Of a stretch of 64,000 nt of DNA, positions 35,361 to 46,154 are shown piece by piece. Each line of letters begins with the position of its first letter. The first letter of the stretch is position 1. The notes beneath the pieces are model-generated. The model ran no database searches and was not told where the DNA came from. It saw nothing but the letters and a program-made list of their open reading frames with translations. The DNA comes from Rutstroemia sp. NJR-2017a BVV2 (lineage: Eukaryota; Ascomycota; Leotiomycetes; Helotiales; Rutstroemiaceae): positions 434,001-498,000 of the forward strand of contig NJPS01000059.1 in assembly GCA_002946415.1 (NCBI GenBank), in the 5' to 3' direction. Both the position numbers and the translations under genes were made by a program.

Positions 35361-35875
35361 AGTAGCCGCGGTTTTCGGTATGGCATGGTACGTTATGCCT
35401 TTGTTGATGCCTTGAAGCTTAGGCTACAAATGTAAATCTCCGAAGTATAACCGCTCGTCCGAAATCTTCTGCGATGTTGGCAGCTACGCGTGGCAGCTTC
35501 ACTTCACTCATGTTTGACGTCACCTTATGTTCAAAGGCTCTTTTCCGAAAAGGAAATAGTGGCCCATCCTTAGTGGTTCCTTTCCTGGACTAGCGGGACT
35601 ACAACCCCTCTTCCCCCCTTTCGAAATCTCGTCCCGGCTTGCTTCTTCTCCAATATACTATTCGCCTGAGCCGTACGTCTTGAGGAGTTTATATACTACC
35701 GAGTATGTCTAACATGAACACGTTCATTGAAATGATCCTGGACTTTGAATCTCGGATATAAAGCAATAATCAATAATCTGTATCACCTTTACTCTTCTTC
35801 GTCCTGTCCTTAGCCTCCACTGCATCTGCCTCCCCACAGACCTACATCTACCCGCAAACCACCATCTAAAATTCC
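35361..35875. other. Intergenic region between convergent cluster genes
   Basis: 515 bp between the 3' ends of the lipocalin-like and Diels-Alderase genes. No reading frame of note. Confidence 0.45.
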
Positions 35876-37171
35876 TTACCACAAGTATGATACTGCTTTG
35901 AGAACAGTCGACTTGCCATAGTGCAAAAGTCCAATTCCAAACACGAGCCAAATTCTCCATCGAACAATTTCCCGCGGCAGAACAACTTGTTCCGAAAACC
36001 CCTTTCCTATGTACTGGGGTCCATCAACTTCACCTCCCACGACATAATTGGCAAACCCGGACAGTCCCGTACCCTCACCGAATCCCATCTCAAATTGCTT
36101 CACGATATGTCGCATGGAGAACCTCCACCTAACCTCTCGGGACGGGGAAACGAATTCTATCACATGCCCTGTGTTCTTATCTGCCAGCCTGCCAGCCAAC
36201 TCTCCGTCAAACTCGTCCTCAAACAAAACAAAATCTTCAGTCGTGGATGCCGTCCCAGTTCTGGTGGCGACGAGGAGTTCTTCATTGTGGAATAAGTACG
36301 CAGCATAATGCATGGTGGAATTCTCAACGCGCGAGACGGGCTCCCAGTAGTTCAGGGTGTAGGGTCCAACGGCTGCTCTCACAAAGTGCCAGCCTTCGCA
36401 GAGCTTGAACCAGCCATCATTTGCCCAAAGGCGAAGATGTCCTCCAATGCCTGTGAAACGTATTCGTTTCCCTGACCTCAATGTGGCATCAACTGCGGCT
36501 CTTGCTCCAGCCATCGGTTGGCTGAGGAATAGCCCAGGCGCAAGCTTCAGCGAGTCCGCCGTATTGGTCGTCTCTGAAGGCCATATTGTTCCATCTGCGA
36601 GATGTGGAGGGGTGACTGCCGTCAAGTTGACATGTCCCTGGACCTGAGGAGATGTGAATGATAATTGGGCGTACTTCATGTCTCTCGTGATGTGGAACGA
36701 GTACATTCGATTTGAGCTGTTGAAGACTCCCTTGACATACTGATCGCAAGTGATGATCGTTGATTCACTTAGATAATCAAGTTCCTGGATCACCGAGCCG
36801 TCGCTGTTCGACATGTAGAATTCTACCCGCAAGTTGCCTTGTCCAAAGAATGCATAAGATGCATCCCGCGAAAAGGCGACCATAAATCCCGACATCCCAG
36901 TCTCCGAGACGCTGTCAAATTCCCATTGTTCCCACGCAGTGTTGTTGATTGCTGGCAAGATCTTCGGTTGCTCGGGATGCTCAAGTGGTGATTGCGAGAA
37001 TTCTACAGGACCTTCAATTGTTTCGAAGGCGGTACTCTTGCTGATGATGCACGAATCATCGATTTCAGCATCCCAATTGCTGGGAAATAGATCTGCTGTC
37101 AGAATTTTCTGTGAGAGGAATCCATCCGCAGCGCTCCACGCCAGAGCAAAAACCAACAGCTTGGAGATCAT
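35876..37171 (-). CDS. Lipocalin-like Diels-Alderase (CghA/Fsa2/CcsF family)
   Basis: Intronless 431-residue frame from the ATG at 37171. A hydrophobic start (MISKLLVFALAWSAADG) looks like a signal peptide. The body has the features of the fungal two-barrel Diels-Alderases linked to PKS-NRPS clusters: AINNTAWEQWEFDSVSETG early, SGFMVAFSRDASYAFFGQGN, a LRLWANDGWFKLCEGWHFVR segment, GPYTLNYWEP, and a second barrel ending near KGFSEQVVLPRE. Members catalyse intramolecular [4+2] cycloaddition of linear polyenes, forming decalins (CghA, Fsa2) or the macrocycle-fused isoindolone of cytochalasans (CcsF). A related function is therefore likely here, but which ring forms cannot be read from sequence. 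The extreme C-terminus (VLKAVSYLW) may differ from relatives. Divergent from the enoyl reductase gene. Confidence 0.88.
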   Translation of the reverse strand: MISKLLVFALAWSAADGFLSQKILTADLFPSNWDAEIDDSCIISKSTAFETIEGPVEFSQSPLEHPEQPKILPAINNTAWEQWEFDSVSETGMSGFMVAFSRDASYAFFGQGNLRVEFYMSNSDGSVIQELDYLSESTIITCDQYVKGVFNSSNRMYSFHITRDMKYAQLSFTSPQVQGHVNLTAVTPPHLADGTIWPSETTNTADSLKLAPGLFLSQPMAGARAAVDATLRSGKRIRFTGIGGHLRLWANDGWFKLCEGWHFVRAAVGPYTLNYWEPVSRVENSTMHYAAYLFHNEELLVATRTGTASTTEDFVLFEDEFDGELAGRLADKNTGHVIEFVSPSREVRWRFSMRHIVKQFEMGFGEGTGLSGFANYVVGGEVDGPQYIGKGFSEQVVLPREIVRWRIWLVFGIGLLHYGKSTVLKAVSYLW

Positions 37172-37618
37172 GCTGCAATGATTTAGTCGTGAAGTTTGTT
37201 GTCGGTGTGTGTAATTTGGAGGATGACTTGTTCAGCAGCTCTTCTTTCTCTAGGAAACAATGACTTCTCTGAAATCACCATCATCATTTCCCGACCACTC
37301 CCAAAAGTACCGAATATTATATTGGGTTTGTCATACAGTCAATTCGCTTGTCAGAAAAGTCCCGACCGATGCATTCGCGAGTTTCCTGCTTCGGCCCGCA
37401 TATCAATAATTTTCGGCATGTATCATTGAGAAGATCCGTCATGTCTTACCTAGATGAGTCTATTGCGCCACATTGCCACCTTTCACGGGTTAAAGGAACC
37501 TTGCAACTCTTCCAAGTTGACGGAATTGTCAGGTTAGAGAGTAAATTGTGGAATTGGCGAAAGCTCAGTACTGCATCCCGCAAGAAAGAGACACTCACGA
37601 AGAAGAAATACAGCAGCT
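37172..37618. promoter_or_regulatory. Divergent promoter of Diels-Alderase and tandem enoyl reductase
   Basis: 447-bp spacer between opposing start codons. Contains CCCGACCGATG at 37361-37371, sharing CCGACCGA with two other divergent cluster promoters. Confidence 0.5.
37361..37371 (+). promoter_or_regulatory. Candidate cluster regulator site CCGACCGA, copy 2
   Basis: CCCGACCGATG shares the 8-base core CCGACCGA with the sites at 34463 and 46964. Confidence 0.35.
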
Positions 37619-40104
37619 ATGGCCAATAACAAAACAGATGAAATGCTCCCCAGCACTCAAAAGGCAATTATTCAAGCGGCAAGTCCTCCTGGCAGCCTGC
37701 AATTATGCTTGGACCGACCAGTCCCAAATCCATCGCCTCGACAGGTTCTGGTGAAGATTGCAGCCGTCGCCTTAAACCCCTGCGACTGGAAAATGCCAGC
37801 TCGCGTTCCTTGTCCTGGTGCGAGTGATGGATCGGACTTCTCTGGGGCAGTCGTGCAAGTTGGTGAACATGTCACGGCTTGGAAAATTGGTGATCGAGTT
37901 GCAGGTGCAATGCATGGCTCAAATCCAATCGACATGTCTTCAGGTGCCTTCACGGAGTATATTGTTACTGATACTGATCTTCTATGGAAAGTGCCGGACT
38001 TCGTGTCTTGGGAGGAAGCCGCTGCAGTTGGATGGGCGGTTGTTGGGAGTGTTCTCATTGCCTTGTTCCGTGCTCTCAACCTGTCTGGATCGCCAGAGGA
38101 ACCTACACAAAAACCTGAGTATATCTTGCTTTATGGAGGTTCCACTGCAAGTGGAACTCTAGCTACACAGCTTCTGAAATTGTAATTGTTCCCCTTTGAT
38201 TAAGGCAGTCAACTTCCACTGACCATGGCCCTTAGGTCCGGCTACAAAGTAGTCACCACTTGCTCTCCCGCAAACTTTGAGCTCTTAGAATCTTTAGGAG
38301 CCGAAAAATGCTTCGACTACAATTCACCAACTTGCGGGCAAGAAATACGTGCCTACACAAAAAACAGCCTTCAATACGCATTCGACATCATCACCGAAGC
38401 AAAAAGTATAGCTCACTGCTATGCAGCAATTGGTCGTGGGGGCGGTAAATACGTGGGTTTCGACGTGCTTCCCACCAAGCTGATTGAAAGTCTACGAAAG
38501 ACCGTCAAAGCAGGATGGGTTCTAGGTTTGGAGATGAGTGGGAAGCAAATTGCTCTACCTGGAGAATACTACTGAGAGCCCAATCCAGCGCTGCTGCAAT
38601 GGGGTGTTGACTGGTTTCCAAGAATTGGAAACTTGATAGCTGCCAGAAAGTTGAAATCACATCCAGTGAGAGTAATGGAAGGCGGTCTTGACGCAGTGAT
38701 TGATGGTCTGGGGGATATGCGGGAAAAGCGGGTTTCTGGTCAAAAGATGGTGTACCTGGTTCAACCTCGCGATCAATATTCGTTGCTGCAGGATACTGTT
38801 TCTAGCAATGGACCAAAATCCTATGATTCCTCGGATCGTTCCTCGGGTCATGCATCATCGGATCGATCTTCGGAATCCTCTGATCGTTCCTCGGTCGGAA
38901 AGGGGGAGGTCATACCAGCAAAGCAACAGACCCTGGTAATCAAAGGGCCGAGTCACATCATCCTTGAAGTGGATCGTCCTGTTCCCAAAGTTGGGAACCA
39001 TGAAGTATTGATAAAGGTACTCTATGTTTCATTGAATCAATGCGATGCAAAGTCTTCCGATCTGTCTCCTGTAACTGGTGCTACCCCAGGATGTTGTTTT
39101 GCAGGAGAAATAGCCTCCCTCGGCAGTGGAAGTACTGAGAATAGATTCTCCATCGGTGACAAGGTGCGTAATCCACACTTCCCTTCTTCAAATTTTTTTG
39201 CATCTGCTGACGATGAATCGTACCGCCAGGTTTGTGCTACTGTGTTTGGCAATAACCCCGACAATCTCAACGGGGGAGCATTTGCGCAATTCGTAGCAGT
39301 CGATGCCGATTTCGTGTTGAAAATTCCTTCTGGAATGTCTCTTCAAGTTGCATCAACTTTCCCCCTCGGACTAGCAACATTAGGATTGGCATTATATCAT
39401 CACATGAATCTGGCATTGCCTGTGCCAAATCCAACATCCGCACGCATCAAGGACGATTCTTTTGTCCTTGTCTATGGAGGCAGTACAGCAACTGGACGGC
39501 TTGCTATACAACTAGTCCGCATGTAAGAGACATTCACCCAAGAAGAATGGTGCACTTGCTGACATGGAACTACAGGTCAGGCATGACTCCCATCACGACA
39601 TGCTCACCTCACAATTTCGCCCTCATGCGAAGCCTAGGCGCCGCAGAAGTCTTCGACTACAACACCACTACCTGTGCCTCCAACATTCGCACCTATACCA
39701 ACAACTCACTCAAATTCGTCCTCGACTGCATCTGCGACACTCGTTCCATTCGAATCTGCCACAACACCCTCTCGCCAACCGGCGGAAAGATCGTTGGCCT
39801 AGAATACTATAACCCCAAAGCAATACCTCGAATGAACAAAAACATCGAAACATCATGGATAATTCTGTGGACAATCTTTGGCAAGAAAGTGTCATGGAAG
39901 AAACCTTATCAACGAGACACTCAACCTAATGATTATGAATTTGGAAAAAGGTGGTTCAAAGTTGTGCAGAAATTACTCGATGAAAATGCTTTCGAGAACC
40001 CGGAATTTGAGGAAAAGGAAGGAGGTCTTAGAGGTGTTATTCAGGGTATTGATTGTTTGAGAAAGGGAAAGAGTACCGGGGTTAAATTAGTATATCGGAT
40101 GTAA
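37619..40104 (+). CDS. Tandem trans-acting enoyl reductase: two full ER units in one frame, with an internal TGA
   Basis: Three exons: 37619-38181, 38236-39522 and 39576-40104, totalling 2379 nt. Unit 1 (codons 1-~380) has LQLCLDRPVPNPSPRQVLVK, NPCDWKMP, GSDFSGAVVQVG, the Rossmann motif LLYGGSTASGTLATQLLKL and ends KMVYLVQ. Unit 2 repeats the order with LEVDRPVPKVGNHEVLIK, NQCDAK, GCCFAGEIASLG and VYGGSTATGRLAIQLV, ending GVKLVYRM. Each unit has an intron at the same codon after the Rossmann motif, so they arose by duplication. They are joined without a stop by a Ser-rich linker with SSDRSS repeats. Codon 301, inside unit 1, is TGA (38573-38575), after which the family sequence resumes in the same frame. 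LovC/CcsC-type partners reduce the enoyl intermediates of PKSs that lack an ER, as this one does. Confidence 0.85.
38573..38575 (+). other. In-frame TGA inside ER unit 1
   Basis: The frame reads GKQIALPGEYY, then TGA, then EPNPALLQWGVDWFPRIG without a shift, and both sides match the ER family continuously. The position lies before the end of the unit, so translation as read would lose the last ~80 residues of unit 1 and all of unit 2. The next base context (GAG) is not the known CTA readthrough context. Confidence 0.85.
38806..38906 (+). repeat. SSDRSS-coding linker repeat between the two ER units
   Basis: A short TCGGATCGTTCCTC-type repeat encodes three to four SSDRSS units between the end of ER unit 1 and the start of ER unit 2. 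It gives a flexible hydrophilic tether of about 50 residues. Confidence 0.7.
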
Positions 40105-40499
40105 GTAGGCTATGCAAACGGAGCTCCGTAGTACTACCACTTAGGTTCAAGGGGATTGTCAGGGGTGTAGAAGGGGAACTCAAGGGTTCGGGCGTTGATC
40201 CCCCATATAAGAGGGGTAGCGGAGGCTGATTGGGCGAGAAGCGGGGTTCCTACCTAAAAGGACCCTGATATAAGGAATAGCAAGGAGTAAAGGAGATTAG
40301 TAGTAATTAGTTTGTCTTCAACTAGTACCCTATATTTAGGCTCCGATAATACTACTACTGTACCGCGATACTCTTACAATTCCCTACTAGTAAACCCTAA
40401 CATTATAATTATTTACTATACCTTTATTCAAGACTTGAAAAGAAATACCGAATATCGATAGATTTAGTTTTTGTATATTATTTTTGTCGAATATCGATA
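40105..40499. other. A/T-rich spacer, probable repeat remnant
   Basis: After 40250 the sequence becomes strongly A/T-rich with many TA steps. A GGTTCGGGCGTTG box at 40188 recurs at 42826. Possible relic of a mutated repeat; no gene. Confidence 0.35.
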
Positions 40500-41981
40500 T
40501 TAGATATCATTGTTTATAATGTTATTTAGTTTGCGAATCTCTTCATTTATAACCTCTGGTCCTGCAACACGAACACCTAAGGAATTGGTCTCCTCTTGAA
40601 GTACGAAATGCAGCAAGTGAGGTAATATCATATTCCCATCTAGAGCATCTTCTTTCCTTTGTGCTCCTGCACTTTTCTCATTGTGTGGATAACCAAGGGG
40701 CCTTCCGATTCGATCAAAGAATCGCATCACTACCTGCATCAGAAGCAGAATTTGCAAGTTCGGATCTTGCTTGAGAGATACTCCACTGATTTGAAAGTCC
40801 GAAAAGATGGTCTCTCGGTCATGGAAGAGAAGACAACACCGAATGGCAACTAGGACTTTGCGGCAGACTTGCACTAGGTTCATGTAGCACGAGATTGTCA
40901 AGAGACTCATGGGCATATAGAGTTGATAATTGTCCTTGGTTGTAGGGATATCGTTTTCCTTGTTTCCTGAAGGCAGCGAATGATGCTTCCGTCCTAAGGA
41001 ATTTGGTGCCGGATGAAGAACTTCAGAAACGGTCTCGCTAGGCTGCCGGAATCGCAGGCAGTGGTTGTAACTCGTAGACGGGTTTTGCGGAACGGGATTG
41101 ACATTATAGAGGTCTGGTGAGCAACTTGAAAATTCCTCTCGCTGGTACTGCAATAACTCGAAAAGTAAGTCTTGGAACGTTTGCAGGTTATTAAGCATAC
41201 TGGCTGTTAGACATGGTACTTCGGAATCAGTGTCGTTGCGGAATGAGCAGCTGCGAGAAGCTGCATGATCTAAGCTCGGGGCCTGGGATTGCTGGTATAA
41301 TTCGAGGTTGAGGGTAGAGAGCCGCTCAACCAGCGTTTGATGTACCAGTGTCGATGTCTGCACGAATCCGGGTTCTAATGCTCCTTTCTCTTTGGTTGTC
41401 GAGTCATTCGCCAGACCATGGGTCGGTTCATGGTCCTGGTTACATGCTTCGATTGTGGTGGTAGTTGAGTCAGTAGCCACATGGTTTGTTTCCAGCATGG
41501 GGGAAAAGTCATCATCTGCCGTCAAAGTCGACCAGTCAAGTCCAACCCCACTATTGAAAGAAAAAACATCGTGTTGGTACGCCGAGACGTTGAGGTCTGC
41601 CGTGACATCGTGCTGTACGCTAGCCGAAGGATTCGTTGAAAATGTCCCCGAATGTTGCTCATGATTCCATCCTGTACCATCTTCACTGCTCTGAGGTCTT
41701 CTCTTGATAGAACCCTCTGGCGAGTTCGAGAAGGATCTTTGGTGCTTTCGCCTTTCCTTCTTTTGCTCTTGGTCGTTTGTTTGGTTCCTCGAGGGCCTGC
41801 CCATCCGTACCGACGAATCAACGATACAGATAGTTCCAGCTCTTTCGCAGCGATTGCATGTTGCTTGAGAGTCCTGACTTCGGAAACATCGGAGCTTTTG
41901 ACCCCGGCATCTGTCGCAGGCTGGCATTTGAGTAGAGGCGTCTTTCATATCTGCCTTAGAACTTGCGTTAAAGTCAGACAT
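40500..41981 (-). CDS. Zn2Cys6 transcription factor, AflR-like, probable cluster regulator
   Basis: Intronless 493-residue frame from the ATG at 41981. Residues ~22-52 form a Zn2Cys6 binuclear cluster: CDRCRGQKLRC, then a loop, then CNRCERAGTIC, followed by a basic stretch (KKERRKHQRS). The middle is Ser/Thr/Asn-rich. The C-terminal part has helical segments (YMPMSLLTISCYMNLVQVCR and MQVVMRFFDRIG) in the manner of AflR-type regulators. Such proteins activate the cluster in which they lie by binding CG-rich motifs. The CCGACCGA boxes in three divergent promoters here are the natural candidates (inference). No break is seen in the frame. Upstream lies a repeat-rich stretch that may have displaced distal promoter elements. 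Confidence 0.85.
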   Translation of the reverse strand: MSDFNASSKADMKDASTQMPACDRCRGQKLRCFRSQDSQATCNRCERAGTICIVDSSVRMGRPSRNQTNDQEQKKERRKHQRSFSNSPEGSIKRRPQSSEDGTGWNHEQHSGTFSTNPSASVQHDVTADLNVSAYQHDVFSFNSGVGLDWSTLTADDDFSPMLETNHVATDSTTTTIEACNQDHEPTHGLANDSTTKEKGALEPGFVQTSTLVHQTLVERLSTLNLELYQQSQAPSLDHAASRSCSFRNDTDSEVPCLTASMLNNLQTFQDLLFELLQYQREEFSSCSPDLYNVNPVPQNPSTSYNHCLRFRQPSETVSEVLHPAPNSLGRKHHSLPSGNKENDIPTTKDNYQLYMPMSLLTISCYMNLVQVCRKVLVAIRCCLLFHDRETIFSDFQISGVSLKQDPNLQILLLMQVVMRFFDRIGRPLGYPHNEKSAGAQRKEDALDGNMILPHLLHFVLQEETNSLGVRVAGPEVINEEIRKLNNIINNDI

Positions 41982-42034
41982 TCAAGAACGTTGACAGGTG
42001 AAAGTCATGGGTTGTTGTTGGAATCACTAAAAGT

Positions 42035-42420
42035 GGGGTAGGTGGGGCAGGTGCCCACCACCTTAAACTGAACGTCGTAGTGATCGATTAGGCTTACAAA
42101 GCCTATGACTTCAGGCTTACGAAGCCTATAGTTCAGGCTTACGAAGCCTATGGTTCAGGCTTACGACGCCTGTAGCAAATAGGCTTGAGAAGCCTAAGGC
42201 AATAGGCCTGAAAGGCCTATAAATACAGCTAGTCCTTCCCACTGTAGATAGCTCATCAGAACAGTTGAATCAAGCTCAAGTATACCCTACTTTTAAATCC
42301 CTTTAAGCCTACAGGCACTCTTTTACGTACCAACCTGCTGTGCAATATAAGCCTGTTCAACAGTTGTTCTATCAGATCCTGATACAACATCAGCAAGAGA
42401 TCTTCCCCTTGACTGCAATG
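42035..42420 (+). mobile_element. Probable 5' fragment of a DNA transposon
   Basis: The stretch begins with GGTGGGGCAGGTGCCCACC, continues into an array of short palindromes, and then a TATAAATA box at 42219. After that comes a short coding-like piece (YQPAVQYKPVQQLFYQILIQ) that ends at TGA near 42425. Terminal palindrome array, then promoter, then coding start is the same plan as the intact element at 54202-56819, though the sequences differ. No matching far end was found. Confidence 0.35.
42090..42220. repeat. Array of short imperfect palindromes (AGGCTTACGAAGCCT type)
   Basis: Six consecutive units of about 22 bases: AGGCTTACAAAGCCT, AGGCTTACGAAGCCT twice, AGGCTTACGACGCCT, AGGCTTGAGAAGCCT and AGGCCTGAAAGGCCT. 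Each is a small hairpin. The spacers are ATGACTTC / ATAGTTC / ATGGTTC and similar. Confidence 0.85.
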
Positions 42421-43689
42421 ATATGAAATACGGCGGACTTACATACGATGAACAAAAACGTATTGTATCGCCTCATAGGGGGCTGATGCAAGCAGTGTTT
42501 TGAGATTGGAGTGTTTGAGGAAAATCTCCAAACACACACAAAAAAAGACAGCAGCAAAAACAGAAACAAAGCAGTCAATGACGAGATGTGTATCAACGAA
42601 CAGAGAAAGCAAAGGCCACACATCTGGAAGCAGGCAACGCCCTTCGAAAGCGACATCATAGAGCCAGTAAAGAGAGTGAGAGTGAGTTGTCACTTTCGTC
42701 TGGTGGGCAGTAAGCTGACCAACTGTTCTATCACCTCCCGAAGGGTATAGCGACGTGCTAAGCTAACTAAAGGTAGTACTATATATATACAATAGTAGTT
42801 GGAAAGCATTTTATGCTTAAAGCGGTTCGGGCGTTGCCCTAATCAAGAGTCCACCTCCTCCGCCGGTTGAGAAAGGGAAACAAAGTTAACATCTAACTAC
42901 AAGTAATTATAAGCTATCTAGCTTGCGAGCAAGCAGAGTATCGAGGCCCTAAGGCCGGTTCATAGAGCCAGTATGATTCCCTAGAATGGGGGTTTGCCCA
43001 TCAATCCATCAATCTCCCAAGTCCCAACAGCTTCGCCTTGACCCTGCAGCGTCTTACCTGTATTATAATGGTAAGAGGCTGACAGTATATCCAAGCTGCC
43101 ATCAAGAATGCCAAGCCAACCTGAAATTGGCCAATCAAATATCTGGAAATTCGGATCTGATGTTGCCGATTCGTTCGGTAAAGAATTGCACGGAGCTGAC
43201 GCTGCACTACACCCCCTACACCTACGCCGTCAGCTTAGCTCTCGCCCGGTTTCTCTCGGTGTGCCGTGACTAAACGGAGCCGGGTGGCTCTCCAGCAACG
43301 CAATTCTGCAACAAGTATGGGGTGCGTCAAATTCGGCATTAAAGAGCTATTGGATTGCAAATGGGATCGATCTGCATTTATTTGGTAGTGGTATGTGTGC
43401 TTTAATTGAAGGTATGCAGTGAGAGTCGGAACTTTCGAATTAGGCGTTTGTTCATACGACCTCGATATGCATGGTGACTGTTTAATTTCCTAAAGTGCAC
43501 CCGAGCTCGTACTCGAATGGCCAAAACCGCCAATTGAAATTTTTGCCCTCATACCGCTTTTGTTTCTAGAAAGGAAGAATAACTGGAGAGAAGTCTATTC
43601 GGCGGGACGCGAATAATTAAGAAATCATACGCCGTAAGGTAACATTTGACAACCCCAGCCGAACGCGAGCCAACCCTCGATCTGCCGCC

Positions 43690-43722
43690 ACCTCCTCTTC
43701 CTCCTCCTCCTCCTCCTCCTCA
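43690..43722. repeat. (CTC)n microsatellite in the MFS 5' region
   Basis: Nearly uninterrupted CTC/TCC units about 65-95 bases upstream of the MFS start codon. Confidence 0.8.
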
Positions 43723-43786
43723 AAACCATGAAGAAACGATCAACATCTACTATGCAAATATCTGAGCTTTTCAAGACGCCCTCAAA

Positions 43787-45923
43787 ATGAATGATCCTTT
43801 ACCTTCTGAACGAAATAAGTCGCATGCGCCCGACGACACACCCGCCTCAAACACCATGGAGGAGACCAACACCCCTGCCACAGAAATGGCCATGGATACT
43901 TCACAACCATCAACCCCTAAGGAAAAGGAGAGCCAAAGTTACCTTCCCCAAAAATCTCTCGGTTTCTGGGCAATTATATTTGCCCTTTGTGCAGCAGGGC
44001 TTTTGACTGCTCTCGAAGCCACCATTACTTCAACTGCCTTGCCGACAATTGTTGATGATTTAGGAGGAGCTGATCTTTATGTGTGGATTGTTAATGGGTT
44101 TTTCTTGGCTATGTAAGGACTTTGATTGCGACGTGTCGTGGTGGGTTCTTTACTGATTTCATAAAGGACGGCTTTTCAACCTCTCTTTGGTCAGGTTGCG
44201 GATATTTTTGGTCGGAGATGGCCTATGCTTTTTGCGACTGCGGCTTTTGTTCTTGGGTGCGGTATTTGTGGTGGTGCATCGAGTGCAGAGAGTAAGTTGA
44301 ATAGACCGTTTTGCCTTCGTCCCAGACCAGAGCTCCTGGAGGTGTTTAATGGTCACTATTCGGAGATGAATTAGGTTTTGAACAAACCTCTACCAACCGC
44401 TCGCAATGAATTCTGAGGAATCATGCTAACCGTCCAATAGTGTTAGTCGCCGGAAGAGTAATTCAAGGTCTTGGAGCCGGTGGGGTGAATGTCCTCCTTG
44501 AGATTATCGTCTGTGACATATTGCCCCTAAGAGAAAGAGGCAAATTCCTCGCCCCAATCTTCGGAATCATCGCCTTGGGTACAGCACTTGGTCCTTTCTT
44601 CGGAGGTCTTATCGTGCAAAATACTTCCTGGAGATGGGTATTCTACTTGAACTTACCCATCGGCGGCGTTGCCCTGGTTTTTCTATTCTTATTCCTCAAC
44701 GTACATTACGACAAGGAAACGCATCTTATGGATCGGCTCAAACGTATCGATTGGATTGGCAACATTATTTTTGTCCTTGCTATGGTATCGATTTTGATAG
44801 CTCTTTCATGGGCTGGATCCAAGTACCCCTGGTCATCGTTCCGGATCTTGGTTCCTCTCATCCTTGGCCTTTTGGGTCTGGTCGGTTTCCTCGCCTACGA
44901 AGCTTCGCCTTGGTGTGTGGAGCCAACTATGCCTCTGCATCTCTTCACAAACAGAACTTCGACTACAGCATACGCCCTTACTTTCCTCCATAGTATTGCC
45001 ACGATCAGCGCTATATACTTCCTTCCAATCTACTTTCAAGGTGTACGAAGTGCTTCTCCAGCACGCTCTGGAGTCGATCTTCTTCCTACTATTCTCTTTT
45101 TGATTCCAGCAGCCATTACAGCTGGAGGGCTCCTGTCGACTTTTGGTCGTTATCGTCCTCTTCATCATGCTGGCTTTGCGATCATGGTGATTGGGTTCGG
45201 ACTCTTCAGTTTGTTAAATGCGAATTCTTCGACTGCTGCGTGGGTTATATTTCAAGCTATTGAAGCTTGTGGAGCTGGCGTTGTCTTACCAGGTCCGTGA
45301 AAACAACCCTTATTTTCCTGCTCTTGAAATCCACGTTCCAAGTTGAACAGCGTCTTCTTCCGGCATATATCAAACCCCCCACAACTTTCAAAATAACCTT
45401 AAAGCCTTATACTAACTTGCTTTCAGTCCTCCTCCCCGCCGTCCAGGCAGCACTCACCGACGCCGACACCGCACTCGCAACCGCGACATGGGCATTCGTC
45501 CGCAGCTTCGGCTTAATATGGGGTGCCACTATCCCCGCCGCCGTATTCAACACGCGGTTCGCCGCTCTGCAAAATACCATCACCGATCCCGCAGTCGTCG
45601 CCCAACTCTCAGGCGGCCAGGCTTATCAACGAGCAACCAAAAAGTTCTTAGACACAATTACAGATCCTGTAGTCAAAGGAGAGGTTATTGAGGTGTTTTC
45701 CAAAACATTGAAGACCATTTGGTATGTTTCTATTGCGTTTGTGGCGCTGGGGTTTGTGCTTGTGAATTTTGAGAAGGAGATTCCGCTGAGAAAGGAGTTG
45801 GATACTGACTTTGGGATGGTGGAGAAGAAGAAGGCAGATGGAGATCAACCTGTTTCGCAGCCTGAGGGGGTGGTTGAGAATAAAAGGCCTGAGGAAAATC
45901 AGGCGGCAGCTTCGGAGGTGTGA
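43787..45923 (+). CDS. MFS transporter (DHA1/DHA14-type drug:H+ antiporter), probable metabolite exporter
   Basis: Four exons: 43787-44112, 44167-44291, 44441-45292 and 45427-45923; about 599 residues. The donor of the last intron (GTCCGT) is unusual but is the only one that keeps the helix GAGVVLP joined to [11 protein letters not shown] in frame. After a hydrophilic N-terminus, TM1 contains [20 protein letters not shown], the antiporter signature near LEATI. The loop between TM2 and TM3 is [13 protein letters not shown], and TM4 has [12 protein letters not shown]. About 14 hydrophobic helices follow, and the tail is acidic and Lys-rich. Position between cluster genes suggests export of, or self-protection from, the cluster product at the plasma membrane (inference). 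Confidence 0.88.
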
Positions 45924-46154
45924 TTTCTCACATAAGAGTGAGAGGTAAACTGACATCTTCGGGGACGTGTGTAAAGTATAGAATCTCTTTCTTTCACATG
46001 TACAACAAAGTCATTCTTTCAAATGACATTAATTACACTGACATCCATCCTACTTGCTTCTTTCACAATATGCAAGAAACTTCCTACCTCATTGCAACTC
46101 TTTCCATACTTAATCTCCGGCCCCCCATAAGCTCCCTCCGCCAAATCTAAATGT

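Larger units (their letters stand above)
41982..43786. other. Repeat-rich spacer between regulator and MFS gene
   Basis: Contains a probable transposon fragment (about 42035-42420), including the palindromic array at 42090-42220. From 42770 to 42970 there is A/T-rich sequence with a GGTTCGGGCGTTG box shared with 40188. A (CTC)n microsatellite lies at about 43690-43720, just before the MFS start. No supported gene. Confidence 0.45.

Noticed and set aside
38573..38575. TGA as a programmed readthrough or selenocysteine codon
   Set aside because: The following bases are GAG rather than the CTA readthrough context, ascomycete fungi lack selenocysteine, and no structured element was seen.
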